Of a DNA stretch of 64,000 bases, positions 52,815 to 62,609 are shown piece after piece (the first letter of the stretch is position 1; every line of letters starts with the position of its first letter). The translations under genes were made by a program, and so were the position numbers. Source of the DNA: Serripes groenlandicus (Eukaryota; Mollusca; Bivalvia; Cardiida; Cardiidae); NCBI GenBank assembly GCA_031761405.1, contig JASEVX010000001.1:47849102-47913101 (forward strand). Direction: 5' to 3'. A model generated the notes under the pieces. It did no database searches, was not told where the DNA came from, and saw only the letters and a program-made list of their open reading frames with translations.

Positions 52815-52925
52815 TTACAGAGCTCTTGATAAGTGGCATTTTTCATGTTTCAATTCCCATCAGTAATAAGAGAGATATTGTGCGAAAAAGACCAGCTAAG
52901 TCCACCTTATCTAAGCCTCTGTTTT
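52815..52925 (+). mobile_element. dispersed repeat, MITE-free copy
   Basis: GAGCTCTTGATAAGTGGCATTTTTCATG, AGTAATAAGAGAGATATTGTG, CCACCTTATCTAAGCCTCTG. Paralogue of 32205-32556 without the insertion. Confidence 0.6.
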
Positions 52926-53148
52926 TACATAGTTTGTCTGTTCATCTGTATTAAAAAAGGGGTAAAATACATGCCTATTTAAATCTATTGGATACAAGGC
53001 AAAGGAATGTAGACCAAGATCAAACATGTTCTACCTTGCTTACAAAAAACATTTTTGCTGTGTCTAGAAGTTCAAGGGTTGATTGATTTCCATTAATGAT
53101 AGCAGACAAATAATACTATTGACCTCGGTTTTACTTTAGACTTCAGAG

Positions 53149-53332
53149 GTCCAGATAAGGAGGGGTAAACAGCTGTTTTCACCAAAATAGTTCTTCTAAG
53201 CCCAGCAAATCCTGTGCTGTGGGTACTCAACGGAATTGTTTCATTGAGACAATCCAAATGAGTACCTACAACATAGGGTAACATGGTCAAATAAGGATTT
53301 TAGAACATGCAAAGCGCCCCTTATCTAGAACT
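53149..53332 (+). mobile_element. GTACTC palindromic family, complete
   Basis: Ends GTCCAGATAAGGAGGGG and GCGCCCCTTATCTAGAAC are inverted copies. The core is a palindrome: CCTGTGCTGTGGGTACTCAA..TTTCATTGAGACAATCC..GAGTACCTACAACATAGGG. Best-preserved member in the window. Confidence 0.75.
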
Positions 53333-53815
53333 CTGTTTAGTTCCTAGTTGGCCGTTCTCTCTGTTGTGGTCATTACCCAGACATATCATCTAGGATACAT
53401 CTCTCAATTGATTTGGGTTATTATCCTTCCACTGATAACATAATTGTGCAATGCCATACAAGAAAAAAACTTGGGATATTTGTATCATCTAAGAATGAAT
53501 ATCCATTTGCCAACCCAATGGACATGCAGCCGTGTTAATGTAGCAAGCTGATAAATTTGAATCTGGGCCCTGAAGCCTTAGAAGTGATGAGGGCTTCTGC
53601 TCCAATGCAGGAAGTGGAAGTTTCAAATCCTGGTGGCTATAGTCATTAGGGTCTGTTCAGAAACAGCTGGTTGGTGAGCTGCAAGGAAGACAAAGAATTG
53701 TACCCCAAAAAATGGTTAGGATTTGGGTAACTAGTAAGAATGTTCAAGGATGAAAATGTCTCGCATGTCAGAAATGCTCACACACTAATCACTGGACCAC
53801 AGGCCACATTCTCTG
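53333..53815. other. intronic sequence, nothing firm
   Basis: 53560-53800 has SINE-like phrasing (AGTGGAAGTTTCAAATCCTGG, CTAATCACTGGACCACAGG) but no clear boxes. Confidence 0.3.
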
Positions 53816-54009
53816 TTAACCCTTTCCCACATACAGATGCTTACTAATGCCTTTGCATTAGACGACTTTTGAAAACATTGTGGCAAAACTAGAAATTGCA
53901 ATTTCTCCTTTTGCCACAATGTTTTCAACTGTTCAATAATTGAAAATGTTGATGTTTTGCAAAAAATGTATTTAAAGTCATCTGCTGAGGAATTGTTGTA
54001 TGTTGGAAA
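53816..54009 (+). mobile_element. TTAA-MITE, shortened palindrome
   Basis: TTAACCCTTTCCCACATACAG. GAAATTGCAATTTC: the loop bases are gone, leaving a perfect loopless palindrome. Right end breaks at TATGTTGGAAA. Confidence 0.77.
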
Positions 54010-54198
54010 TCTGTAGCAGACAACTTCGCAATCAGGTCAGCTAATATAGGGAATTTCTCTATAACTACACTAGTAAATATGTTGATTATTGAATAAGAGT
54101 TGAAAACATTGTGGTAAGAGGAGAAATTGCTCATTCTGATTTCAAAAGTAGTCTGCTGCAGAGGCGTCAGAAAGCAACTGTATGTAGGAAAGGGTTCT
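54010..54198 (-). mobile_element. TTAA-MITE, abutting previous copy
   Basis: Begins inside the left end (ATCTGTAGCAGACAACTTCG), so the two neighbours are fused in opposite orientation. Ends TATGTAGGAAAGGGTT. Confidence 0.67.
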
Positions 54199-54228
54199 GA
54201 AGTCTGTTTAGAAGATTTCTTGTTGTCT

Positions 54229-54432
54229 CCAAAATGCAACAATTCTGCAGCAAACGACTTTGAAAACATTAAGGTAAAATTTAATAGAAAATCTGTAAAA
54301 GGGAAAATTAACTTTTTTCAATAAGGGAGAAATTGCTTATTATGAGCGATTACTCCATTTGCCACAATCTTTTCAAATTATGTTCTCTGTTGCGTAGGCG
54401 CCAAAAGGCTTCTACGTGTTGGAAAAGGTTAA
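54229..54432 (-). mobile_element. TTAA-MITE, old
   Basis: AATGCAACAATTCTGCAGCAAACGAC to CTACGTGTTGGAAAAGGTTAA; contains GCTTATTATGAGCG. Confidence 0.67.
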
Positions 54433-54488
54433 TTTCTTATAGTAACATCAGGAGACTTACAGTAATGTTTGAGAGGAAAGGCTTCTGG

Positions 54489-54639
54489 TTTGACCCTTTC
54501 CTACATACAGATGCTTTCCGATGACAGAAGCAGACAGCTTTTGAAAACATTGTGTTAGAATGGGAATTTGCTCAAAATGAGCAATTTCTCCTTTTTGCGA
54601 CGATGTTTTCAATAGTTGTTGTATGTGGGAAAGGGTTAC
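54489..54639 (+). mobile_element. TTAA-MITE, right third deleted
   Basis: TTGACCCTTTCCTACATACAG, palindrome GCTCAAAATGAGC intact, then directly GTTGTTGTATGTGGGAAAGGGTTA. Confidence 0.78.
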
Positions 54640-54919
54640 TGGTTGAAAGATGATAACTGGAATTGCCAAAACCTGGTAATAGACATCTGTCAACATGTCA
54701 TTTTAAACTAAGCAACTGAATGTTGCTAATGGTGATATATATGTCATAGGTTAAGACATTTTCCACCAAATTATGAACTGTTACTTAATAGAACACATGC
54801 CTCTCTTTCATCTATTCTTGAACGGTCTCCCAAAAGATGTTTCTTCTGCCTTAATACTATGGGAAAATGAAAATTTGAGACTTTTCCATACAATACACTC
54901 TTTGAGACTTTTTCATACA

Positions 54920-55160
54920 ATACACCCTTTCCCACATACAGCAAATCTGCAGCAGACAACTTTGAAATTGAAAATATAGTGACAAAAACCTGAAATATCT
55001 CAATAAAAGAATAGCTTAATTGTTAAATAAAGTTGAAAACATTGTGGCCAAAGGAGAAATTGCTCATGATGAGCAATTTCACATTTGGCCACAATGTTGT
55101 TTTCAAAAGTCATCTGCTGCTATTGCGTCAAAATGCGTCTGCAGGTGGAAAGGGGAGGTT
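54920..55160 (-). mobile_element. TTAA-MITE, complete
   Basis: ACACCCTTTCCCACATACAGC to GCAGGTGGAAAGG. Long intact hairpin GTGGCCAAAGG..CATGATG..CATTTGGCCAC, with the covarying CC/GG variant. Confidence 0.83.
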
Positions 55161-55174
55161 AGCGCTTTCCCTGG

Positions 55175-55323
55175 TTAACCCTTTCCCTCATATAAACGCT
55201 TTCGGACGCCTCTGCAGCAGATGGCTTTTTAAAAACATAGTGACAAAAGAAGATTTTCTATATTTTGACAAAATACGTTCAAAGTCGTCTGCTGCAGAAT
55301 TGTCATATGAGGGAAAGGGTTAA
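55175..55323 (+). mobile_element. TTAA-MITE, young, 149-bp deletion derivative
   Basis: TTAA on both sides and young-type ends. GACAAAAGAAGA joins TTTTCTATATTTTG, dropping the whole palindrome (about 80 bp). AGA occurs at both deletion edges. Confidence 0.93.
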
Positions 55324-55610
55324 AACAAAGAAAATGAAATCTGCAAATTCTTTGCATTTCAAAACAGATTTCCTCAGTTACAAAATGCATTTATTTTCCA
55401 TCTTTATACTTCAACCAGTTCAATATATTACTCCCCTGTGGCAGATAAGCAAAAGAACAGCTTAGATAAGCAATAACTCCTGAAGATTGTATCCATCTAT
55501 CAATCACAGTAGTTCACCTTGGACATAAACAATATCAAGCTTGTGTATAATCTCAAGAGAGATAAATCAGTATTGTCTCTAGAATTAATCAAAAGAATTA
55601 ATTTTTAGCT
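55324..55610. other. intronic sequence, nothing recognised
   Basis: No element placed. Confidence 0.5.
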
Positions 55611-56605
55611 TGACTATTTGAAGAATAAGGAGACTATTGCACTCGCCCGGGCGTCAGCATCTGCGTTTGTTAAAGTTGTTTACAAATACTAATATCTTCT
55701 ACACCATCAAACATATTTACTTCAAACTTGGCATACTTATTTCTAATGACAATATAGACAACTGCAGCAAGTCACATAACGTGTGTCAACCATATTTGTA
55801 GAGTTATGCCCCTTTTTAGCTCTGCTATTCGAAGAATATGAGAGCTATTACAGTTACGTGTGCGTTGGCGTCGGCGTTGCAACTTTGGTTAAAGTTTTGC
55901 ACGCAAGGCTTTTTCTCGCAAACCACAGATGCTATTGCTTTGAAACTTCACACACTTATTGAACATCATCAAATGACCTTGCAGGACAAGGCCCATAACT
56001 CTATATCATATTTTGACACAATTATGCCCCTTTTTGGACTTAGAAATTTTGGTTAAAGTTTTGTATGCAAGGCTTTTTTTCACAAACCACAGATGCTATT
56101 GTTTTAAAACTTCACACACTTATTGGACATCATCAAATGACCTTGCAGGACAAGTCCCAAAACTCTATATTAGATTTTGACACAATTATACCCCTTTTTG
56201 GACTTAGAAATTCTGGTTAAAGTTTTGAATGCAACTACATTGAGTCCATTATCTCTGTATTTAATTGATGCATTGCATTGAAACTTTATATATCCCTCCC
56301 AATTTATCACACCTATGTAGATTATCAAGTTAGATAACTCTAACTCTGATCCCTCTACCTATACCCCCTCCCAGAAAGAAAAAAATCTCAAATTTTTAGT
56401 TCAACTGTATTCAAAGAATATAAAATCATAGTAATTTAGTAATCATAAATGTACATTTATAAAGGTCTTAAAACAAGATTATATCTTTGACCTTAATACT
56501 TACACAATTACACAATTTACAGTCATGTTCTCAGACAAAAATAAAACATTTTACTGACAAACTTTCGAATAGTCGAGAATACTGTCATGAGAACAGCTCT
56601 TGTTA
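55611..56605 (+). mobile_element. tandem-core element(s), CTATTCGAAGAAT type
   Basis: Two starts follow each other: TAGCTTGACTATTTGAAGAA (55611) and TAGCTCTGCTATTCGAAGAA (55818). Core units begin GGTTAAAGTTTTGCACGC / GTATGC / GAATGC at 55888, 56051 and 56214 (period 163). The 3' end is TTTCGAATAGTCGAG, GAACAGCTCTTGTT. GACTATTTGAA and TTCGAATAGTC are inverted ends. It may be one element inserted beside the beginning of another. Confidence 0.75.
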
Positions 56606-56614
56606 TTATTATGA

Positions 56615-56801
56615 TTAATCTTTCATACTACAAATCTGCAGAAGAAAATATTTAGTCAAAAGTATGGAAACTCTATTAATGAAAGAACAGTAAATTATTA
56701 TTGATTAAAAACATTTCTCCTTTTGCCATAGTGTATGCAAAAGTCTTCTGCTGCAAAAAGATCCATACGTAAGCATCTTTGTGTGGGAAAAAGGTGGTTA
56801 A
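56615..56801 (-). mobile_element. TTAA-MITE, old
   Basis: TTAATCTTTCATACTACAAATC to GTGTGGGAAAAAGGTGGTTAA; starts 10 bp after the tandem-core end. Confidence 0.6.
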
Positions 56802-56852
56802 AGTGCTACGTGAATGTGGTACTTCTACCCAATGTTATGGTGATATATGTTT

Positions 56853-56999
56853 TTATCTATTTCCCACGTACAACAAAGCTGCTGCAGACAATGGCAAAAA
56901 TGTGAAAAATCTGCATAAATGAGAGTTTAATTATCAAATAGAGTTGAAATCATTGTGGCAAATTAATGAAGGAAGCGTCTTTATATGTCAAAGGGTTAT
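56853..56999 (-). mobile_element. TTAA-MITE, shortened
   Basis: TATCTATTTCCCACGTACAAC to CTTTATATGTCAAAGGGTTA; palindrome lost. Confidence 0.55.
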
Positions 57000-57049
57000 A
57001 TAGCTGGACACAAATAAACATTTCTCACCAGAGGTTCAGATATGGAGAA

Positions 57050-57175
57050 ATAAACTGCTCAATGTCTCTTTTATTACATAACCAAACTCTGTGCTGTGGG
57101 TAACTCAAAAGAATAATTATAATCAAATTTAGAAAAAGGAAATGTGCACCTGAGGTCTCATTTCATAACACATTC
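57050..57175. mobile_element. GTACTC palindromic family, eroded
   Basis: CCAAACTCTGTGCTGTGGGTAACTCAAAAGAATAATT, with only a trace of the second half. Confidence 0.4.
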
Positions 57176-57225
57176 CCATGCAGAAAGAAGACCATAAATC
57201 CAGTCTGTTCAATCATCTTACAGAC

Positions 57226-57455
57226 TTAACCCTTTCCCTCATATAGACGCTTTCTGACGCCTCTGCAGTAGACGGCCTTTTGAAAACATAGTGACAAAAG
57301 AAGAAATTGCACAAAACGTGCAATTTCTCCTTTTGCCACAATGTTTTCCACTTTTTATCATAGGTTATCCATTCAATTATGGAGATGTTCCATGTTTTGA
57401 CAAAATACGTTCAAAGTCGTCTGCTGCAGAATTGTCGTATGAGGGAAAGGGTTAA
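57226..57455 (+). mobile_element. TTAA-MITE, young, intact
   Basis: TTAA on both sides. Left arm CTGCAGTAGACGG. Palindrome TTGCACAAAACGTGCAA. Confidence 0.95.
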
Positions 57456-57816
57456 GTATTAGAGAACACTTTTTCTGCATACGAATACCTGAACAAATCT
57501 CATGCAATTGCTATAACACGAAAAAAGAAAACATCGAGAACAGGACAGCCATTTATAAGAAAAGATGATGATCCACTGCTCTTTTCTCAATATATTCTGT
57601 TTAATATCACCACATGCGAAAAGAGATTTTTTTTCATTAACACACATTGAAATGCATTTTCTGCTTTCGTATCTTGGAATCCCTAATGAAGCCAATCAAC
57701 AAGGGAATTAAAAGACTCTTTCCTGAACAGATTCATCATTAATTCAATTACTCCAAGCACATAAAGTAAATTTTGGTAACACCCCTTGGCATTTAGTAAA
57801 TGGCAATAGCATTCAC
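57456..57816. other. intronic sequence, nothing recognised
   Basis: No element placed; a minus-strand frame of 78 codons has no motif. Confidence 0.5.
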
Positions 57817-58059
57817 TTCACTCTTTTCCTCATATAGACACTTTTTGATGCCTCTACTGCAGACGACTCTTGAAAACACTGAAAAATTGAGAAATTGCTC
57901 AAAACAAGCAATTTCTCCTTTAACCATTCTCCTTTAACCACAATGTTTTCAACTCTTTTTATATAATAAAACCATTATTTATGAAGATTTTTAACGTTTT
58001 AGTCAATACATTTTCCAAGTCATCTGCTGCACATTTGTTGTATGTGGGAAAGTGTTTAA
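57817..58059 (+). mobile_element. TTAA-MITE, small duplication in the hairpin
   Basis: TTCACTCTTTTCCTCATATAG to TATGTGGGAAAGTGTTTAA. TTCTCCTTTAACCA occurs twice in a row in the right arm. Palindrome GCTCAAAACAAGC. Confidence 0.78.
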
Positions 58060-58207
58060 AGACATACAGGATAGACGGGAGTGTTTGTTTATGTTTCTAT
58101 GATCCCAATTGATCACAGGCGATTTTAGATGCAGCACTTACAGATTCTAGACAAGATGCATTTTGTGTGATATTTGCGGTATAATTATAATGCACACTCA
58201 TTTTCTA

Positions 58208-58382
58208 ATTAAGCACTTAAGTACATGCAGACACATTTTGACTCATCTGCAGCAAACATTACCTGTGAAAATATTATGGCAAAAGTAGAAATGCCTATGA
58301 AGAGCAATTTCACATTTTGCCACAATAATTTCAAATCTATTCATTAATTATACTTTTATTTTGCTGTATTTCTGCCTAGAAA
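58208..58382 (+). mobile_element. TTAA-MITE, left three quarters
   Basis: TTAAGTACATGCAGACACATTTTG, TCTGCAGCAAAC, ATTATGGCAAAAGTAG, CATTTTGCCACAATAATTTC; breaks at TTTCTGCCTAGAAA. Confidence 0.57.
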
Positions 58383-58525
58383 ACAGCACCTGAGGGACAT
58401 AAACCTCTACAGAACAACTCAGGCTTCCTTTACTACAAATAAATCTTTTCAGAGCAACAGCATTTCTTGGTTTCACACGATATTAGTCTGGAGATGTTGC
58501 ACTGTATTTATCACTTGAGCCGAAT

Positions 58526-58755
58526 TTAACCCTTTCCCTCATATAGACGCTTTCTGACGCCTCTGCAGCAGACGGATTTTTGAAAACATAGTGACAAAAG
58601 AAGAAATTGCACAGAATGTGCAATTTCTCCTTTTGCCACAATGTTTTTCACTTTTAGTCATAGGTTATCCATTCAATGATAGATATTTTCTATTTTTTGA
58701 CAAAATATGTTCAATGTCATCTGCTGCAGAATTGTCGTATGAGGGAAAGGGTTAA
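58526..58755 (+). mobile_element. TTAA-MITE, young, intact
   Basis: TTAA on both sides. Palindrome TTGCACAGAATGTGCAA. Confidence 0.95.
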
Positions 58756-58814
58756 CTTACAGAACAATACAACCTGTAAAGTTACATAGTAGCCTAGCAT
58801 GCTGATAATAAATA

Positions 58815-58946
58815 AGCAGTTCCTCTTTTCACCACAATGTTTTGATCTTTATTCAGAAATAACATTTCATTCACGGTTTCTAAATTTTGTTTTAAATGTT
58901 TACAAAGTAGTCTGCTGCAGATTTCTTACATATGCTAAAGGATTAA
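58815..58946 (+). mobile_element. TTAA-MITE, right half
   Basis: GTTCCTCTTTTCACCACAATG, GTAGTCTGCTGCAGATTTC, GCTAAAGGATTAA. Confidence 0.5.
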
Positions 58947-59184
58947 AGTGAATTTAGAAGAAATTCTTGAACTCTGACATTTTAGCTTCTATCTTTTTTT
59001 GGAGAGGGGTATGTTTTATCTTAATGGCATCAGGATGTCTTCTCTTTCGTAATAAATTCCCTCCTTTGTTTTTGCTGTTCCCAGCATTGTTTGGAAGAAG
59101 ACATTCTAACATTTATAATCTGCTATCACCTTTTCAACCACCAGCATGGAAGTAATGGTACCTGTTGTTGGTATGAGGTGCTGG

Positions 59185-59209
59185 TATATATATATATATA
59201 TATATATAT
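59185..59209 (+). repeat. (TA)n microsatellite
   Basis: About 12 TA units, then CACGGCGTG. Confidence 0.9.
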
Positions 59210-59517
59210 CACGGCGTGATCTACAAACAAAGTAACTACATCATGTTCCAATGGAAGTTAAAACAGTGTTGCATAATAAGCATATGTTATTATAGTAACT
59301 CCCTTGGCTCCTATACATGTTTTAATGTTTATTTTATCTTTTCTAGTATATGGAAGTGAGGTATTGAAATCAAAATAATATTCAATTCCCATCCAGGCAA
59401 TGGTCTCTGGTGCAGTTTTTCATACTTAAGATTATTTGCATGGTTAGATAAATGTCTGTGTTTAATTTTATAGGTGATTCCATTTCTTACACTCCACACT
59501 TTATCATGGTTTTCATT
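59210..59517. other. intronic sequence, nothing recognised
   Basis: No element placed. Confidence 0.5.
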
Positions 59518-59645
59518 TATAACTGGAGTTGGGTCATACCTAAGACTTTACAAATGGTAGTAATGTCTTTCCCATCTTGGCGCTCAGGATTGTGGGGTTT
59601 AAGCAATAACAACTGAAGTTACTGAAGGCGGCAGGAAAACACGTA
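59518..59645 (+). mobile_element. SINE, shortened
   Basis: GGGTCATACCTAAGACTTTAC AAATGGTAGTAATG, GGCGCTCAGGATTGTGGGG, then directly the tail end TGAAGGCGGCAGGAAAAC; the AGTAGTACTGG block is deleted. Confidence 0.6.
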
Positions 59646-59728
59646 CAATTCAAATGAACAAATCATTCATCACCAAAACAAATTCTAAAACTAAGAATGC
59701 CTGGTGGTGCATGCATACATTTGATCTT

Positions 59729-60490
59729 ATCCTTTCCAACATCCAGACACTTTCTGACGCCTCTGCAGCAGAAGACTTGAAAACATTGTTGCAAATGGAG
59801 AAATTGCGCAGAATGAGCAATTTCACGTCTTGCCACAATGGTTTCAACTCTATTCGATAATTATCCCCACGGCTAACGAAGTTATGGGGAATATAGTAAC
59901 GGGACTGTGCGTCCGTCCGTCCGTCCATCTGTTACAACCTTGTGACCACTACACTGAACATCCTTCAACCGATCTTAACCAAACTTGGTATACAGTTAGT
60001 GTATGGCATGGTCTAGAAGCCTATTTATTTTCAAGGTCATTGTAAAAGGTCAAGGTCAAAATTGGACTGACTATTTTCCCATATCAACAACCTTGTGACC
60101 ACTCTACACTGAACATCCTTCTACCGATCTTAACCAAACTTGGTATACAGTTATTATATGGCAAGGTCTAGAAGCCTATTTATTTTCAAGGTCATAGGTT
60201 AAATGTCAAGGTCAAAATTGGACTTTGACTATTCCATATCAACAACCTTGTGACCACTCTACACTGAACATCCTTCAACCGATCTTTACCAAACTTGGTG
60301 TACAGTTAGTATATGGCAAGGTCAAGAAGCCTATTTATTTTCAAGGTCATAGGTTAAAGGTCAAGGTCAAAATTGGACTGATCACAAGAGAACTTGATGT
60401 GATGATTGAATACCCAGGGGATGCATCTGCTTTGTGGTGCCCTTGTTACATTTTTATTTAAAGTGATTTTCCACATAGGTGTTTCTAATG
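59729..60490 (+). mobile_element. TTAA-MITE split by tandem-core element
   Basis: Left part 59729-59865 (ATCCTTTCCAACATCCAGAC.., through ATTCGATAATTAT) and right part from about 60453 (ATTTAAAGTGATTTTCCACATAGGTG) follow in normal order. The last bases of the right end are lost. Confidence 0.6.
59866..60452 (+). mobile_element. tandem-core (pearl/HINE-type) element, three units
   Basis: Opens CCCCACGGCTAACGAAGTTATGGGG, then GCGTCCGTCCGTCCGTCC. Three units begin CAACCTTGTGACCAC at 59935, 60088 and 60243 (period 153-155) with CTTAACCAAACTTGGTATAC and AGGTCAAGGTCAAAATTGG. Ends ACCCAGGGGATGC..GGTGCCCTTGTTAC. Whole element preserved. Confidence 0.78.
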
Positions 60491-60714
60491 GTTGGCATTT
60501 ATATGTCCTGGCTGCTCCTTATTTTGTGTTTACCTGAGATACTGTTCTTGATTACCATGTTGTTTGCTTGTAAATAAGAGCATTATTGGTCAGTGGCCAG
60601 CAGACGGCTGTCTTTCTGGAATTAGGTCAGTATTAGAACCCAATCAGACTAATCAGATCAGCTTTTATTGATGTCCTGATTATGACAGGTAGAAAAGTGC
60701 AGATTATTTCCCAT
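60491..60714. other. intronic sequence, nothing recognised
   Basis: No element placed. Confidence 0.5.
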
Positions 60715-60926
60715 TTAACCCTTTCCCACATATAGACGCTTTCTGGTGACTGCAGGAGACCACTATTGAAACCACTGTGACAAAAGGAGAAATTGCTCAA
60801 AACGAGCAATTTCTCCTTTTGCCACAATGTTTTCAACTTGTTTCCAGTAATTATATTTTCCATGTTTTTGCTTAGATGTTTTCAAAGTCGTCTGCTGCAG
60901 ATTTGCTGTATGTAGGAAAGGGTTAA
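60715..60926 (+). mobile_element. TTAA-MITE, complete
   Basis: TTAA on both sides. CCCACATATAGACGC mixes old and young left ends. Long perfect hairpin around GCTCAAAACGAGC. Confidence 0.9.
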
Positions 60927-60934
60927 GATAATCA

Positions 60935-61162
60935 TTAACCCTTTGTACCATTTTGGCTGCTTTAACCAATTTTTTTGAAGCCTAGCTGTGCCACCAGTAT
61001 AGAGACTGTCAGCCAGCACATCCACGCCTTAAGACCAGATTCTGTACTATTGGCTGCTCAACTTAACATTGTTATCTTGATATTCCTGAACATTTCTATG
61101 GACTCATCCAAATGCTTAAGTCAGACAAGTCCATTTTAAAAATTCAGCATTGAAAAGATTAA
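60935..61162 (+). mobile_element. second TTAA-ended family, full length
   Basis: TTAACCCTTTGTACCATTTTGG to GCATTGAAAAGATTAA, 228 bp, TTAA on both sides. The inside is unrelated to the main MITE. The 3' part recurs at 26440-26564 and ends GAGAGGGTTAA there. Confidence 0.6.
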
Positions 61163-61214
61163 TGATGTAACATAGGTGTCCTCCAACGAAAAATAATTAA
61201 AACAGTTCCTCTAT

Positions 61215-61325
61215 GGATATAAATAAGGAGGAGTTAAAATAAACCTTATGTTGTAGGTACTCAAAGTTAATCGTCTCATTCAGACATTTCTTGTATTAAA
61301 AAAACAGCTTATTTAGAATTCTGAG
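61215..61325 (+). mobile_element. GTACTC palindromic family, old
   Basis: AATAAGGAGGAGTTAAAATA, CCTTATGTTGTAGGTACTCAAAG..AATCGTCTCATTCAGAC, CTTATTTAGAATTC; second half of palindrome eroded. Confidence 0.5.
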
Positions 61326-61524
61326 AGTTGTAGAGTTTCCTTTTTTGATAAATCATGTTTTCTTTTAAGTATGAAAACATATTAAGTCTATCTTGTAGAT
61401 CAAGAACAGCATGCACATAACTAGGATCAGATCTTTCTTCTTCAAGTTGTCATTAATTGAGAAAACAGGAATGAAAAGATCCATTTTATTTTGAACATAT
61501 CAAGCAATTAAGCAGCCTCTTGAG

Positions 61525-61759
61525 ATAATCCTTTTCCACATGCAGAAACATTTTGACATATCTGCAGCATGCAGCTTTTAAAAGTATGTTGACAAAAGCA
61601 TAAATTGCTCATGATGAGCAATTTCTATTTGAACTATAATGTTTTCAACTCTATTCAATAATAGTACTTTCCTTTATATTTATGACAGATATCCATAATT
61701 TTGTGTAAATTATTTCAAGGTCGTCTGCTGCAGATTTGTTATTTGATGGAAAGGGATTA
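61525..61759 (+). mobile_element. TTAA-MITE, old, complete
   Basis: ATAATCCTTTTCCACATGCAG to TATTTGATGGAAAGGGATTA. Palindrome TTGCTCATGATGAGCAA. Confidence 0.78.
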
Positions 61760-62109
61760 GAAAAAGCAGCTGTAAAGAATTGAAACCATTAATAAACTGT
61801 GAAAATAGATCAGGACCATAAAAAAATTCTCTGTTTATTTATTGTAACCAGTAATTATACTGTTGTTAATGATATGTCAGGTTTTATAGGTGAGGTGTAA
61901 CCCATCTCCCAAACCTTCAAGTTCATTCAGTATCAATCAGCAGCCGGCATTGTTATGAAACATACCGCCAGTCATTTTTTTTTCATCTTTCTTGGAAACG
62001 TGTCAGGGGGTATGTAGTTTTTATGACCTGGAATATTTTCGGGTCAATATACGCTTCTGTACTTCTCACCTTGGTTAATGAAGATATTTCAAGAAGAAAA
62101 AAAGCAAGC
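61760..62109. other. intronic sequence, nothing recognised
   Basis: No element placed. Confidence 0.5.
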
Positions 62110-62260
62110 ACAAAAAAGTCATCTCCTGTGGGGAAACTGCTCATTATGAACTATTTTTACAATGTTTACAATTGTTTTTGAGAATTTTACATTCATTTAT
62201 AGAGAATTTACTTATTTTTTGCCTTGATGTTTTCAAGATTACATGTTAGAAAGAGTTGAC
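62110..62260 (+). mobile_element. TTAA-MITE, very old
   Basis: GGGGAAACTGCTCATTATGAAC, TTTATAGAGAATTTACTTATTTTTTGCC, GTTAGAAAGAGTTGA. Confidence 0.4.
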
Positions 62261-62441
62261 ACAAATCTCTTATTATCTCATCGAACCTTTTCTACCTGAT
62301 AGCTTTGTTTATATAATATTGGTCACTTTTCCTACATTCTTAAAGGCATCAAATAAGTATAAGAGAAAGTAGTTTAACACCTGTGACCACCGTAGGACAA
62401 CTGTTATACCCTTGGCTTTATTTGATTGGTATAAACAAATA

Positions 62442-62607
62442 TTAACCCTATTCCCTCATACAATTCTGCAGCAGACGACTTTGAACATATTTTGTCAAAA
62501 AATAGAAAATCTCTATAATTGAATGGATAACATAATTATGACTAAAAGTTCAAAAATCTGTCTGCTGCAGAGGCGTGAGAAAGCGTCTACATGAGGGAAA
62601 GGGTTAA
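62442..62607 (-). mobile_element. TTAA-MITE, young, palindrome deleted
   Basis: TTAACCCTATTCCCTCATACA to CTACATGAGGGAAAGGGTTAA, TTAA on both sides, 166 bp. GACTAAAAGT joins CAAAAATCTGTCTGC. Confidence 0.92.
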
Positions 62608-62609
62608 GT

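Noticed and set aside
52408..52866. 152-codon open frame, longest in the window
   Set aside because: It crosses an old MITE (52521-52705) and a dispersed repeat (from 52815); chance frame in repeat sequence.
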